Of a DNA stretch of 64,000 nt, positions 18,392-27,510 are shown one piece after another. The notes under the pieces were generated by a model, which had not been told where the DNA came from, searched no databases, and was given only the letters and a program-made list of their open reading frames with translations. The stretch lies in NCBI RefSeq assembly GCF_024170285.1, contig NZ_JALJXV010000004.1, positions 124,001 through 188,000 on the forward strand, in the 5' to 3' direction. Origin of the DNA: Natronocella acetinitrilica (GTDB lineage: Bacteria; Pseudomonadota; Gammaproteobacteria; Nitrococcales; Aquisalimonadaceae). Numbering within the stretch: the first letter of the stretch is position 1; each line of letters starts with the position of its first letter. Position numbers and translations under genes: made by a program.

Positions 18392-18786
18392 CTTACAACT
18401 TCGCGCCGCTGTTCGGCTTCCTGTTCGCTGCGCCGGCGGCGGATCTGCTCCCGGGCGAACTGCATCAGCAGGCGGCGATTGCGCTGGCTGATACTGACCG
18501 GGGAAAGTCCCGCACGAAGGCGATTGGCAGGGTGGGTCAACTCCACCAGGTAGACCACGCGGCAGCGCATGACCAACGGTTCCAGGCGATGTTCGGCGTG
18601 GTTGGGAAGCACCGTCTCGAGGGTGATCTCTTCGCCGGTGTAGAGGGGGCGATCCAGAAGCACTGCAAAACCGCCGGCAAATAGCGACTCTCCCGTGCCG
18701 ATCAGGGTTTCGCCGGTATCCCTGACCAGGCGTATTTCCTGCTGCCATACCGAGTCCGGCAGGCGGGTATCGGTGGTTCCGTCCAT
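18388..18786 (-). CDS. PilZ-like domain protein, 132 aa
   Basis: ATG 18786 follows AGGAG at good spacing. The protein has the size and beta-rich pattern of single-domain PilZ proteins. TGESLFAGGFAV resembles the D/NxSxxG motif, though the first residue is Gly-Glu rather than Asp or Asn. The N-terminal RxxxR arginine motif needed for c-di-GMP binding is not clear, so ligand binding is doubtful. The C-terminal third is basic and likely helical (REQIRRRRSEQEAEQRR). Longer frames reaching 19284 pass through a palindromic repeat and were rejected. Confidence 0.6.
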   Translation of the reverse strand: MDGTTDTRLPDSVWQQEIRLVRDTGETLIGTGESLFAGGFAVLLDRPLYTGEEITLETVLPNHAEHRLEPLVMRCRVVYLVELTHPANRLRAGLSPVSISQRNRRLLMQFAREQIRRRRSEQEAEQRREVVS

Positions 18787-19088
18787 GATCGACTCCTGCC
18801 CACAACGAGGCGGGCGTGTGCTGACTCCATCCAGCACAATGCCACAAATCCATGACGGAAGTAATACATCCTGAGGAGGAACGCGAGCGTCTGACGCGCA
18901 CGGCCCGTAGAGACACGCCGTGAACCATCCATGGGGGCTCGACAGCGACATCCCTGTCGCTGACGGTCCCTTCGGACCGTGCGCGTCAGACGCTCGCGTT
19001 TTTCTCAGCCTTCCCGTACACCCAACATCTGATCTGGTCCACAGCCCACCCCAGGGCACAGCATCGGATACTGATATGCAGGTTCCGT
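18787..19088. other. intergenic region carrying a palindromic repeat
   Basis: 302 bp without a gene between the PilZ-like gene and queF. The middle is occupied by the long inverted-repeat element at 18871-19008. The rest shows no ORF or clear promoter. Confidence 0.6.
18871..19008. repeat. 138-bp palindromic element with long inverted ends
   Basis: Ends CTGAG/CTCAG. A perfect 24-bp inverted repeat sits at 18880-18903 and 18977-19000. Two further short hairpins lie inside: CAGCGACA-TCCC-TGTCGCTG and ACGGTCC-CTTC-GGACCGT. A T-run follows the right arm. The form is that of a REP/MITE-like dispersed intergenic repeat of halophilic gammaproteobacteria. A second copy is not present in this window. 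Confidence 0.7.
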
Positions 19089-19478
19089 TCAGGGGAGTTG
19101 AACGGGGGTGGGGGGCGTCCACGCTGGATCGCGGTATTCCGCGATTATACTGGTGTCGATGCCGCCGCGTACGTTGAAGACACCGGTCAGGCGCATGAAT
19201 CGTGGATTGGTCGCCTTCAACAGATCCTGGAGTATGTCGTTGGTGACCTTCTCGTGGAAGTGCCCCTCGTCGCGGAACGACCACATGTAGAGCTTGAGCG
19301 ACTTCAGTTCCACACAGGCCTGGTCGGGCACGTACTCCAGATGGAACGTGGCGAAATCGGGCTGACCTGTCTTGGGGCAGAGACAGGTGAATTCCGGTAT
19401 CCGCATGCGTATCGTGTAATCACGCTCCGGCGCCGGGTTGGGAAAGGTATCCAGCTGTTTCGACGGCTGTGTCGTCAT
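19089..19478 (-). CDS. queF: NADPH-dependent 7-cyano-7-deazaguanine reductase
   Basis: 129 aa from ATG 19478, with GGAGG upstream; the short, single-domain type of QueF. It reduces preQ0 to preQ1 in queuosine synthesis. The nucleophile Cys34 and Asp41 lie in [14 protein letters not shown]. The substrate motif [22 protein letters not shown] is also clear. It stands alone but shares a pathway with gluQ, which modifies queuosine-tRNA. Confidence 0.95.
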   Translation of the reverse strand: MTTQPSKQLDTFPNPAPERDYTIRMRIPEFTCLCPKTGQPDFATFHLEYVPDQACVELKSLKLYMWSFRDEGHFHEKVTNDILQDLLKATNPRFMRLTGVFNVRGGIDTSIIAEYRDPAWTPPTPVQLP

Positions 19479-19612
19479 GTCTTTTGTTGACCTCCACGGA
19501 CAGGGATAATGCGCGGGGAGTTTACGGGCATGCGGCTTGCGGGTCACCATCGATCCTCGGGCGGCATGGCAATGCGGATGCATGCCGGGGTACTGGCGGT
19601 GGGCACAGTCTG

Positions 19613-22600
19613 ATGCGGTTGAAGAAGATCAAGCTGGCCGGTTTCAAGTCCTTCGTCGATCCGACCACGGTCAACCTGCCGGGCAACCTGGTGGGGATTG
19701 TCGGGCCGAACGGCTGTGGCAAGTCAAACGTCATCGACGCGGTGCGCTGGGTGATGGGCGAGAGCTCCGCCAAGTATCTCCGCGGCGAATCCATGACGGA
19801 TGTCATCTTCAATGGATCCAACAGTCGCAAGCCTGTCAGTCACGCCGCCATCGAGCTGGTTTTTGACAATACCGACGGAACGCTGGGCGGGCAGTATGCC
19901 GGTTATGCAGAGATCTCGGTGAAACGCCAGGTCAACCGTGAAGGCCAGTCCCAGTACATTCTGAACGGCACCCGTTGCCGCCGCCGGGACATTACCGATG
20001 TGTTCCTGGGTACTGGGCTCGGGCCGCGCAGCTACGCAATTATCGAGCAGGGCATGATCTCCCGGATCATCGAGGCCCGCCCCGAGGATCTGCGGGTCTA
20101 TCTGGAAGAGGCGGCGGGCATCTCGCTCTACAAGGAACGGCGCAAGGAGACATCGCGGCGCATTCGAGACACCCGCGACAACATGGAACGGCTCAACGAT
20201 CTGCGCGATGAGGTGGGTTCGCAGCTCGAGAAGCTCAAGCGGCAGGCGCAGACCGCCGAGCGCTACAAGGCGCTGAAAAAGGAGGAGCGCCAGCTCCGCG
20301 CAGAACTGCTGGCCTTGCGCCTGACAGCGTTGGACGGTCAGTTGCGGGATTGCCGGCAGCAGATTGCCGAGCATGAGACGGAGCTTGAGTCCTGCATCGC
20401 GGGCCAGCGGGCGGCGGAGCGGGGGCTGGTGGAGGCCCGCGAGCAGCAGCGCGAGCGTGGCGAGGCCATGAACGCGATACAGGGTCGCTACTACGGGCTC
20501 GGCAGTGATCTCGCGCGCATCGAGCAGCAGATCGCCCACCAACGTGAGCTCCGCAATCGCCACGAGGAAGATACCGCCGCCAATGCCCGCAGCCTCGCGG
20601 AGGTCACCGCCACGCTGGAGCAGGATCGCGAAAAACTTACCATCCTCGAGCAGCGCCTTGAGGAGTTGCAGCCCCGCATCGAGGAAGCCGAAGCCCTGGA
20701 AGAAGAGGCGTCTGATGCCATGGTCGAGGCGCAGGAGCGTCTCGACGACTGGCAACAGCGCTGGGATACGTTCAACGGCCAATCCGCGGAAAGCCTGCAG
20801 TCAGCACAAGTGGAGCGTACCCGGATCGAGGGGCTGGAGCAGAGCCAGCACGACCTGCAAAGGCGCCGCCAGCGACTGCGCCAGGAGCTGGAAGGCCTGC
20901 AGACGGACAGCGTGGAGGAGGCGCTGCAACAGCTCGGCGAACAACACGAAGTTCTGCTGGAGCGCCGCGAGAATACGAACGAGGCACTCGAACAGGCTGA
21001 TCAGCGCCTTGCAGGCCTTGGTGAGCAGGAAGACGAACTTGGTGAAACACTGCATGAGCTGCGCGGCGAGCTGCAACGCAAGCAGGCGCGGCTGGCTTCC
21101 CTTGAAACCCTGCAGCAGAGCGCGCTCGGCGAGGACGACCAGGCGCGGGCGGCGTGGATTGCCGACCAGGGACTGGCTGCGGATCAACGCCTGGCCAGCC
21201 GCTTGCAAGTCATCCAGGGCTGGGAGCAGGCCGTGGAGCTTGTGCTCGGTGAGCGCCTGCAGGCGCTGTTACTGGATGGTGATAGTCAACGCCTGGCCAG
21301 TGCCGGTCAGTCGCCGCCGGGTGGTCGCTTGCTGCTATTGCAGCCTGGAATGGATGTTCAACAGGCGGTTGCCGGGGATGTTGGCCTGCCCCGTCTGCTC
21401 GACAAGGTCACCGCACCCTGGCCCATGGATGATCTGCTCGGAGGGGTCTATTGCGCTGACAACCTTGACCAGGCGCTCGCCGCCCGCCCAAGGCTGGCTG
21501 CCCACGAATCCGTCCTGCTGGCGGACGGACGCTGGTTTGGGCAGCGTTGGTTGAGCCTCGGCTCCACTGATGCCTCCGATGACGGGGTGCTGGCGCGGGA
21601 GCGTGCCATGCAGGAATTGCGTCAGGCTGTGACTGATGCCGAGGTCGAACTGGCTGATCTGGTGGAGCGCCAGCGCGGCGTGAGCGAACAACGCAGTGAA
21701 GCTGCCGAGCGCCAGGCTGAACTGCGCGAGGAGCGCGACAGTGTCGCCGGTGAGCTGGTCCAGGTGGAGTCGCGGCTTGAGAGTCGGCGGCAGCGACTCG
21801 CCGAGGTTGCGGAACGCCGTGACGGGCTCACCGAAGAACTGGAGCGCCTTGCGGAGCAGGACGAGGACGCCGCTGCCCGGTTGCGCGCCGCCCGGCGCAA
21901 TCTGCAGGAAGCACTGGATCGCGGCGAGGCGCTGGACGAGCAGCGTGATTCACTGCAGGCCGAGCGGGAGCAGGCCCAGGCCGCAGTCATTGGGGCGCGG
22001 GAGCGGATGCGCGGCTGCCGTGAGCAGCGGCATGATCTCTCCCTGCGTCTCGAGAATGCCCGTACCGCGCGGCATTCCATCGCCGAACACCTGCAGCGGC
22101 TGGAGGAACAGCACCAGCGTCTCAAGGAGCGCGAGCGCGAACTTGAGCAGGCGTTCGACGCAGAGTCCGATCCCGAGCGGGCGCTCAACGGACAGCGGGA
22201 AACCCTGCTTGCCCAACGCGTCGAGGTGGAGCGTGAACTGAACCTGGCCCGGGAAGGGCTTGCCGCCATTGACGAGCAGTTACGCCGGCAGGATGCCAGC
22301 CGAATCGAGAGCGAGCAGGCGGCAGAGCGGATTCGCGAAGCCCTGGAAGCCGCCCGATTACACGAACAGGAGCACAAGGTCCGGCGCCAGACTCAGGCTG
22401 AACAGCTGCTGGAGCTGGGCTTCGACCTGGAAACCCTGCAGGAAAACCTCCCTCCGGGTGCCGAGGAGGCGCGTTGGCTGGAGCGCCTGTCTGCCGTGGA
22501 GCAATCCATCAACCGGCTCGGCTCCATCAACCTCGCCGCCATCGAGGAGCATGACCAGCTAGCCGAGCGCAAGTCTTACCTGGACCAGCAGCAGGAAGAT

Positions 22601-23131
22601 CTGACCCAGGCGCTGGAAACCCTGGAGTCGGCGATCCGGAAAATCGATCGCGAGACCCGCACCCGCTTCAAGGATACCTTCGAGCGTGTCAACGCCGGCC
22701 TCAAAAACATGTATCCGCGGCTGTTTGGCGGTGGTGAGGCGTACCTGGAACTCACCGATGACGATCTGCTGGAAACCGGTGTGACCATCATGGCGCGCCC
22801 CCCGGGCAAGCGGATCAGCAACATCCACCTGCTGTCGGGTGGCGAGAAGGCATTGACGGCGGTAGCCCTGATCTTTGCCATCTTCGAGCTAAACCCGGCA
22901 CCGTTCTGTATGCTGGATGAAGTCGACGCCCCGCTTGACGAAGCCAATGTCGGGCGTTTCAGTCAACTGGTGAAGGAAATGTCCAACCGGGTACAGTTCA
23001 TCTTCATCACCCACAACAAGACGACCATGGAAATTGCCGGCCATCTCATGGGGGTCACCATGCACGAGGCTGGTGTCTCGCGGCTGGTGGCCGTTGACGT
23101 CGATGAAGCCGCCGACATGGCGGTGGCCTGA
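19613..23131 (+). CDS. smc: chromosome segregation ATPase SMC
   Basis: 1172 aa from ATG 19613 ([14 protein letters not shown]). Walker [10 protein letters not shown] near residue 33 opens the N-terminal head. Long coiled coils (about 170-500 and 670-1000) flank a hinge near 520-660. The C-terminal head has signature [10 protein letters not shown] and Walker [17 protein letters not shown]. With ScpA and ScpB (37014-38483) it forms the bacterial condensin. It precedes zipA by 19 nt, as in many gammaproteobacteria. Frames starting upstream at 19469 lack a reason to be used. Confidence 0.97.
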   Translation: MRLKKIKLAGFKSFVDPTTVNLPGNLVGIVGPNGCGKSNVIDAVRWVMGESSAKYLRGESMTDVIFNGSNSRKPVSHAAIELVFDNTDGTLGGQYAGYAEISVKRQVNREGQSQYILNGTRCRRRDITDVFLGTGLGPRSYAIIEQGMISRIIEARPEDLRVYLEEAAGISLYKERRKETSRRIRDTRDNMERLNDLRDEVGSQLEKLKRQAQTAERYKALKKEERQLRAELLALRLTALDGQLRDCRQQIAEHETELESCIAGQRAAERGLVEAREQQRERGEAMNAIQGRYYGLGSDLARIEQQIAHQRELRNRHEEDTAANARSLAEVTATLEQDREKLTILEQRLEELQPRIEEAEALEEEASDAMVEAQERLDDWQQRWDTFNGQSAESLQSAQVERTRIEGLEQSQHDLQRRRQRLRQELEGLQTDSVEEALQQLGEQHEVLLERRENTNEALEQADQRLAGLGEQEDELGETLHELRGELQRKQARLASLETLQQSALGEDDQARAAWIADQGLAADQRLASRLQVIQGWEQAVELVLGERLQALLLDGDSQRLASAGQSPPGGRLLLLQPGMDVQQAVAGDVGLPRLLDKVTAPWPMDDLLGGVYCADNLDQALAARPRLAAHESVLLADGRWFGQRWLSLGSTDASDDGVLARERAMQELRQAVTDAEVELADLVERQRGVSEQRSEAAERQAELREERDSVAGELVQVESRLESRRQRLAEVAERRDGLTEELERLAEQDEDAAARLRAARRNLQEALDRGEALDEQRDSLQAEREQAQAAVIGARERMRGCREQRHDLSLRLENARTARHSIAEHLQRLEEQHQRLKERERELEQAFDAESDPERALNGQRETLLAQRVEVERELNLAREGLAAIDEQLRRQDASRIESEQAAERIREALEAARLHEQEHKVRRQTQAEQLLELGFDLETLQENLPPGAEEARWLERLSAVEQSINRLGSINLAAIEEHDQLAERKSYLDQQQEDLTQALETLESAIRKIDRETRTRFKDTFERVNAGLKNMYPRLFGGGEAYLELTDDDLLETGVTIMARPPGKRISNIHLLSGGEKALTAVALIFAIFELNPAPFCMLDEVDAPLDEANVGRFSQLVKEMSNRVQFIFITHNKTTMEIAGHLMGVTMHEAGVSRLVAVDVDEAADMAVA

Positions 23132-23150
23132 TGCACCAATAGGTTAGAGC

Positions 23151-24185
23151 ATGGACACTTTGCGCTGGATACTGCTGGTTCTCGGTCTGCTGATCATTGG
23201 CGGCCTGTACGGATTCTACCGCTGGCAAGAAGGGCGGAACGCCAAGGGCGCCAGAGTCGCCCGGCGTCGGGGTGGCCGCCGTGACCGCCGATCTGATCGC
23301 GACGTCGACGATGCCCTGCGGGACCTGGACGATCTGGTGATTGACGATCCCGATGACGACCTGGACGCGCTGTCGGTCTCGCCACTGGATGACGAGCCGG
23401 CACCTGTGGCCCGCCGTGAGCGCAAACGAAGCCCGGCGGAAGAGTGGGATGCCGACAAGGCGCGGGCGGACGGCATCCTGTCGCCGCCGCGGGTCCGCCA
23501 CCGCGCGGCACCCGTCGAGTCCGAGCCGCTGCCTGCAGAGCCGGACCTGCCGGAATGGGCACAGGCGCCCGAGCAGCCTCGGCCCGCCGAGGTCATGCCC
23601 GAACCTGACCCGCCCGAGCCCAGGGTTGCGCAGCGCGACTCGGTTATTCCGCGCCCAGCGCCTCGCCAACCCATGCAGAGGGACTTCATTGCGGAAGAGA
23701 CCCTGGACGAGGACGACGAGGTCATCTACCAGGATGCCGGAGAGAAGATCGTCGTTCTGCATGTCACGGCGGGGGAGGGCTATTGCTTTACCGGGCCCGC
23801 AGTCATGGAGACGGCCCGCAAGGTAGGCCTGACCTTCGGCGAGCAGCAGATCTTCCACCGTTACCCCGGTGGTGACCGACGCCGGACGCCGCTGTTCGGC
23901 ATGGCCAGCATGGTCAAGCCGGGTGTTTTTGATCCGCAGCGAATCGATTCCCTGGAAACCCCCGGGCTGGCCATGTTCCTGCAGCTGCCGGCGCCCTTCG
24001 ACGGCCTGTCCGCCTTCGAGGAGATGCTGGAGACGGCGCGACGCATTGCGGACGAGCTCGATGGCCATGTGCTGGATGGTCGGCGCTGCGATCTGACGCA
24101 GCAGGCAGTAGAACACCTGCGCGAGGAACTGCGTGAATACCGACGTCGGGCACACCTGGCTGCCAAGCGTGGCAAAGTGCACTAA
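23151..24185 (+). CDS. zipA: cell division protein ZipA
   Basis: 344 aa. An N-terminal anchor helix (about 6-24) is followed by a basic stretch, then a long acidic, proline-rich linker (about 45-200). The C-terminal FtsZ-binding domain (about 205-330) includes VLHVTAGEGYCFTGPAV and GMASMVKPGVFD. It tethers the Z-ring to the membrane. smc lies 19 nt upstream. ligA, its usual downstream neighbour, is about 8 kb away here. Confidence 0.93.
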   Translation: MDTLRWILLVLGLLIIGGLYGFYRWQEGRNAKGARVARRRGGRRDRRSDRDVDDALRDLDDLVIDDPDDDLDALSVSPLDDEPAPVARRERKRSPAEEWDADKARADGILSPPRVRHRAAPVESEPLPAEPDLPEWAQAPEQPRPAEVMPEPDPPEPRVAQRDSVIPRPAPRQPMQRDFIAEETLDEDDEVIYQDAGEKIVVLHVTAGEGYCFTGPAVMETARKVGLTFGEQQIFHRYPGGDRRRTPLFGMASMVKPGVFDPQRIDSLETPGLAMFLQLPAPFDGLSAFEEMLETARRIADELDGHVLDGRRCDLTQQAVEHLREELREYRRRAHLAAKRGKVH

Positions 24186-24206
24186 ATGATAACTGTTTGC
24201 AAATAG

Positions 24207-24224
24207 GATTAATTCTTATTAATC
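24207..24224. promoter_or_regulatory. AT-rich palindrome upstream of the SufE-like gene
   Basis: GATTAAT-TCTT-ATTAATC, a perfect 7-bp inverted repeat in an AT-rich patch (24184-24224) of a GC-rich region, 31 bp before the ATG. It may be an operator, perhaps for an iron or Fe-S regulator, or a promoter element. The protein that would bind is unknown. Confidence 0.35.
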
Positions 24225-24254
24225 TGGTCTCTGCGGTGACAGGGAGACCCGGAT

Positions 24255-24800
24255 ATGCAGTCCATCGAAGAGCATCCACGTTTCGCACAGCAGGCAGTCG
24301 TCGAGACTCTGGCCGGCCTGGATAGCTGGCCGGACCGGTATCGGTACATCATTGACCAGGCCCGGTCGCTACCCCGCTTTCCCGCTGCTCATCGTTGTGC
24401 CCGTTACCGGGTGAACACATGCGTATCCTCCACCTGGCTAAGGGCGGAGGGGACTGCCGCGGCGATGCATTTCAGCGGCGCGAGCGACTGCCCCATGGAT
24501 GCCGGCCTACTGGCCCTGTTGCTTCGGGTCTATTCGGGTTTTTCCGGCGAGGTGATTGTTGCGACGCCGCCGGATTTTCTTGCGCGTTCGGGGTTGTCCG
24601 AGCGCCTGACGGCGCATCGCCTGGTGGGTGTGTATGCCCTGGCCGAGCGCATCCGGGGTTATGCGCTTGACCAGTTGTGGCGGGAGGGTGCTCCTGTTGC
24701 CGCCCGGGGTCGGACGCCATTAGGGATGGTCCAGCAGTCGAACGCCTTCAGGGGCTTGCCGATCGGCCGGCACGTTTCCGTCCGGCCAGAGTCATTTTAG
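24255..24800 (+). CDS. SufE/CsdE-like sulfur acceptor protein
   Basis: 181 aa, longer than the usual 140. Region 25-130 follows the SufE fold: DRYRYIIDQARSLPRFP at the start and a sulfur-accepting Cys56 in NTCVSSTWL, where the family usually has CQSxVW. SufE proteins take sulfur from a cysteine desulfurase for Fe-S assembly. No sufS or other suf gene is adjacent. The last 40 residues are not recognisable. It is the first gene of the block between zipA and ligA. Confidence 0.8.
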   Translation: MQSIEEHPRFAQQAVVETLAGLDSWPDRYRYIIDQARSLPRFPAAHRCARYRVNTCVSSTWLRAEGTAAAMHFSGASDCPMDAGLLALLLRVYSGFSGEVIVATPPDFLARSGLSERLTAHRLVGVYALAERIRGYALDQLWREGAPVAARGRTPLGMVQQSNAFRGLPIGRHVSVRPESF

Positions 24801-24907
24801 TCGGCTGAGTGCAGCCCTTCGACGTAGTGCATTTGCACTATCCGCATCACAGCCGAATTGGGCTCTAATGTCGTTTTATTGACGACAACTATCGCCCAGG
24901 AGGCTAC

Positions 24908-27433
24908 ATGCGCCCACTGACCGTGACATGCGCCCGTGTCGCCAGCTTTGCCTTGCTGACACTGATACTCGCTGCCTGTGTAGGTGGTGGTGGCGGCGGC
25001 GGCGGCGGTGGTGGTGGTGATGGTGATGGTGGGGTTGACGGTGACGGCAGTAACGGGCCCAGCGTTTCGCCCTGGTTAACCCAGTCGCATTCCGGCGAAG
25101 CACTTGCAATCGATGTAAAGGGCCCAACCCAGGCTGAAATCACCTGGACGGGCTCGGAGGGAGAAGCCTACGACCTGTACATTACCCGTGATATCGAAAC
25201 AGAGCTGGGCAACTACAGCGTCTATGGCGCCGAACTACTGACAAATGTTTCCGCCCCAGTACTGCTGGATGATCTTGTTGAAGGCGAGCCTGTGTATGTC
25301 GCTTTGAAGGTGAATGATGAGCTGCAGGACTGGAGCAGTTTTTCGGCAAAAGTTGCGGGGCTGAATAATGATATTTTTCGAGTAAACGCTGTTCGTACAC
25401 AGGCTTTTGGTGCAGATGGCACACGTTATGTAGGCGGCTCTTTCGATCAGGCCAACTTGGTGACGGGCTCAGGGGTAGGCTTCCCTGCAAAACTTGATTC
25501 CCCCCATGCCCTGGCTTTTCCCGAAGTAAATGGCACGGTCTACGCGACGGTTACGGATAGTAATGGCGGCTGGTATATCGGCGGCGCCTTCACCGAGGTG
25601 GGCAATGAAGAGCGTTTGCGGCTGGCTCATGTTGATCATGCAGGACGTTTGACGTCGTGGAACCCCGGGGCCGATGACACGGTACATGCGCTAACCATTG
25701 CAGATGATGTGATTTATGCAGGCGGGGACTTTTCGTCGGTGGGCGGCGAAACACGTGACCACCTCGCGACCCTTGATCACGCAGGCGACCTGATGGACTG
25801 GGCACAACAACCCAACGGCACGGTGCGCGCCCTTGCCGTTGCCGACGGAGTGCTTTACGCGGGCGGTGATTTCACTGAGGTAGGCGGCGCGGCACGTGAT
25901 CGCCTGGCGGCCTTTGATACTGCAGGCAACCGGACATCCTGGAGCCCCGGAGCCGATAACACGGTATTGGCGCTCGCGACGGCAGACGGCGTTATTTATG
26001 CAGGAGGGTTCTTTACTGAGGTCGACGGCGATACGCGTAATCGCCTGGCGGCCTTCGATACTGAAGGGCAACTCACGAACTGGGATCCTGGCGTCAGTTC
26101 GGGAGTATACACACTTGCCATTGTAGACAATGTAATTTACGCGGGAGGAACCTTTTTTTCAGCCGGCGGTGGTACCGGCGAAACGTCGCGCAGCCGTCTG
26201 GCCGCCTTTGATACCGCAGGTACTTTGCTCACATGGAATCCTGGCGACAGCGGTAGCCTGCAACCGGTGTTTGCGATTGCCATTGAAGACGGGGTGATCT
26301 ACGCCGGCGGGCAATTTCGCTCTGCAGGCGGAGAAACACGTCGCCACCTGGCGGCCTTTGATACCGACGGCAATCTGACAGGATGGAATCCCGGGGTCAG
26401 TGACATAGTTCGCACACTTTCCATCGCGAACGGCGTGATCTATGCGGGTGGGGAATTCATCTCGGCAGGCAACAAGACCCGAAACAATCTCGCGGCTTTT
26501 GATGCCGCAGGCAATCTAACGGATTGGCATCCCGATGTAGAGGCTTTTAGCTCGGTGTTCACGCTCGCCATGGCAGACGGCCTGATTTACGCGGGCGGAA
26601 GCTTTACGGAGATAAACGGCCAGACACGGAATCGCCTGGCGGCGTTCGATAGTGCCGGCGAGCTGACCGGATGGAACCCCGGAGCCGAGAACACGGTGAA
26701 TACACTCGCCATCGCCGACGGCATAGTCTATGCCGGAGGGAATTTTACTTCAGCAGGCGGCGGTACAGGCACAATCACACGCAACCGCCTGGCGGCTTTT
26801 GATACTGCAGGCAATGTAACGGATTGGAATCCGGGGGCCGATCGCGCAGTGCGCACACTTGCCATGGCGGACGGCGTGATTTACGCGGGTGGGAGGTTTA
26901 CTGAGGTAAACGGCGAAACACGTAGTCTCCTGGCGGCCATTGATCCTGATGGCGACCTGACCGCCTGGGCCCCGGGAACCATCGGAGGCACCAGTGTCAC
27001 AGTATCGACGCTTGCCATTGCGGACGAGGTAATTTACGTCGGAGGCCGCTTTGCCTCGGTCAACGGTAGCACACGCAATAATCTGGCGGCTTTTGATAAT
27101 ACCGCGGGTAACCTGACGGATTGGAATCCCGGGGTCGGTAACATAGTGAACACACTTGCCACGGCGGGCGGCGTGATTTATGCGGGTGGACGCTTTACCT
27201 CCGCAGGCGGTGGTACAGGCACAATCACACGCAACGGCCTGGCGGCTTTTGGCATTGGTGGCAACCTGACCGATTGGAATCCCGGGGCCGATGACGTAGT
27301 GCAGGCGCTCTCCATTGTTGACGGCGTGATTTATGCGGTGGGGGAGTTTGAGTCAGCAGGCGGCGGTACAGGCAATAATCTACGCAACAGATTGGCAGCC
27401 TTTGACGAAACCGGTGGATTACTCGCCCAATAA
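24908..27433 (+). CDS. lipoprotein with DUF5122-type beta-propeller repeats
   Basis: 841 aa, preceded by AGGAGG. A signal peptide ends in lipobox LAAC (Cys24), so the mature protein should be a lipoprotein. A run of 12 glycines and an Asp/Gly linker follow (about 26-50), then a fibronectin-like region (55-150). About 13 repeats of 46-54 residues fill the rest, each with (V/I)IYAGGxF, RNRLAAFD and LTxWNPG. These are like delta-60/DUF5122 propeller repeats, so two propellers or one extended solenoid are possible. The function is unknown; an exposed surface protein is likely. It looks less GC-rich than its neighbours and lies in the zipA-ligA insertion, so transfer is possible. Confidence 0.8.
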   Translation: MRPLTVTCARVASFALLTLILAACVGGGGGGGGGGGGDGDGGVDGDGSNGPSVSPWLTQSHSGEALAIDVKGPTQAEITWTGSEGEAYDLYITRDIETELGNYSVYGAELLTNVSAPVLLDDLVEGEPVYVALKVNDELQDWSSFSAKVAGLNNDIFRVNAVRTQAFGADGTRYVGGSFDQANLVTGSGVGFPAKLDSPHALAFPEVNGTVYATVTDSNGGWYIGGAFTEVGNEERLRLAHVDHAGRLTSWNPGADDTVHALTIADDVIYAGGDFSSVGGETRDHLATLDHAGDLMDWAQQPNGTVRALAVADGVLYAGGDFTEVGGAARDRLAAFDTAGNRTSWSPGADNTVLALATADGVIYAGGFFTEVDGDTRNRLAAFDTEGQLTNWDPGVSSGVYTLAIVDNVIYAGGTFFSAGGGTGETSRSRLAAFDTAGTLLTWNPGDSGSLQPVFAIAIEDGVIYAGGQFRSAGGETRRHLAAFDTDGNLTGWNPGVSDIVRTLSIANGVIYAGGEFISAGNKTRNNLAAFDAAGNLTDWHPDVEAFSSVFTLAMADGLIYAGGSFTEINGQTRNRLAAFDSAGELTGWNPGAENTVNTLAIADGIVYAGGNFTSAGGGTGTITRNRLAAFDTAGNVTDWNPGADRAVRTLAMADGVIYAGGRFTEVNGETRSLLAAIDPDGDLTAWAPGTIGGTSVTVSTLAIADEVIYVGGRFASVNGSTRNNLAAFDNTAGNLTDWNPGVGNIVNTLATAGGVIYAGGRFTSAGGGTGTITRNGLAAFGIGGNLTDWNPGADDVVQALSIVDGVIYAVGEFESAGGGTGNNLRNRLAAFDETGGLLAQ
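24990..25029 (+). repeat. GGT/GGC triplet tract
   Basis: A run of GGT and GGC codons encoding a polyglycine linker right after the lipobox. Slippage would change the linker by whole residues, not switch the gene off. Confidence 0.6.
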
Positions 27434-27462
27434 TGAAGACCCCTTCGGGCGATGGTCTTAAG

Positions 27463-27510
27463 GGAGACACTGATCTATTCGCACGAACGCGCGAATAGAT
27501 CAGTGTCTCC
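27463..27510. terminator. perfect 20-bp inverted repeat between convergent genes
   Basis: Arms at 27463-27482 and 27491-27510 with an 8-nt loop. The stem extends a few more pairs outward with one bulge. It lies between the ends of the lipoprotein gene and spoVR, so it may act as a bidirectional terminator. It has no strong T-run on either side. Confidence 0.6.

Noticed and set aside
18787-19284. N-terminal extension of the PilZ-like gene to 298 aa
   Set aside because: The added part reads through the palindromic repeat and part of queF, with no ribosome site.
24908-27433. Repeats in the lipoprotein gene as a CRISPR or tandem DNA array
   Set aside because: The repeats are coding, 140-160 bp, degenerate in DNA and lack spacers.
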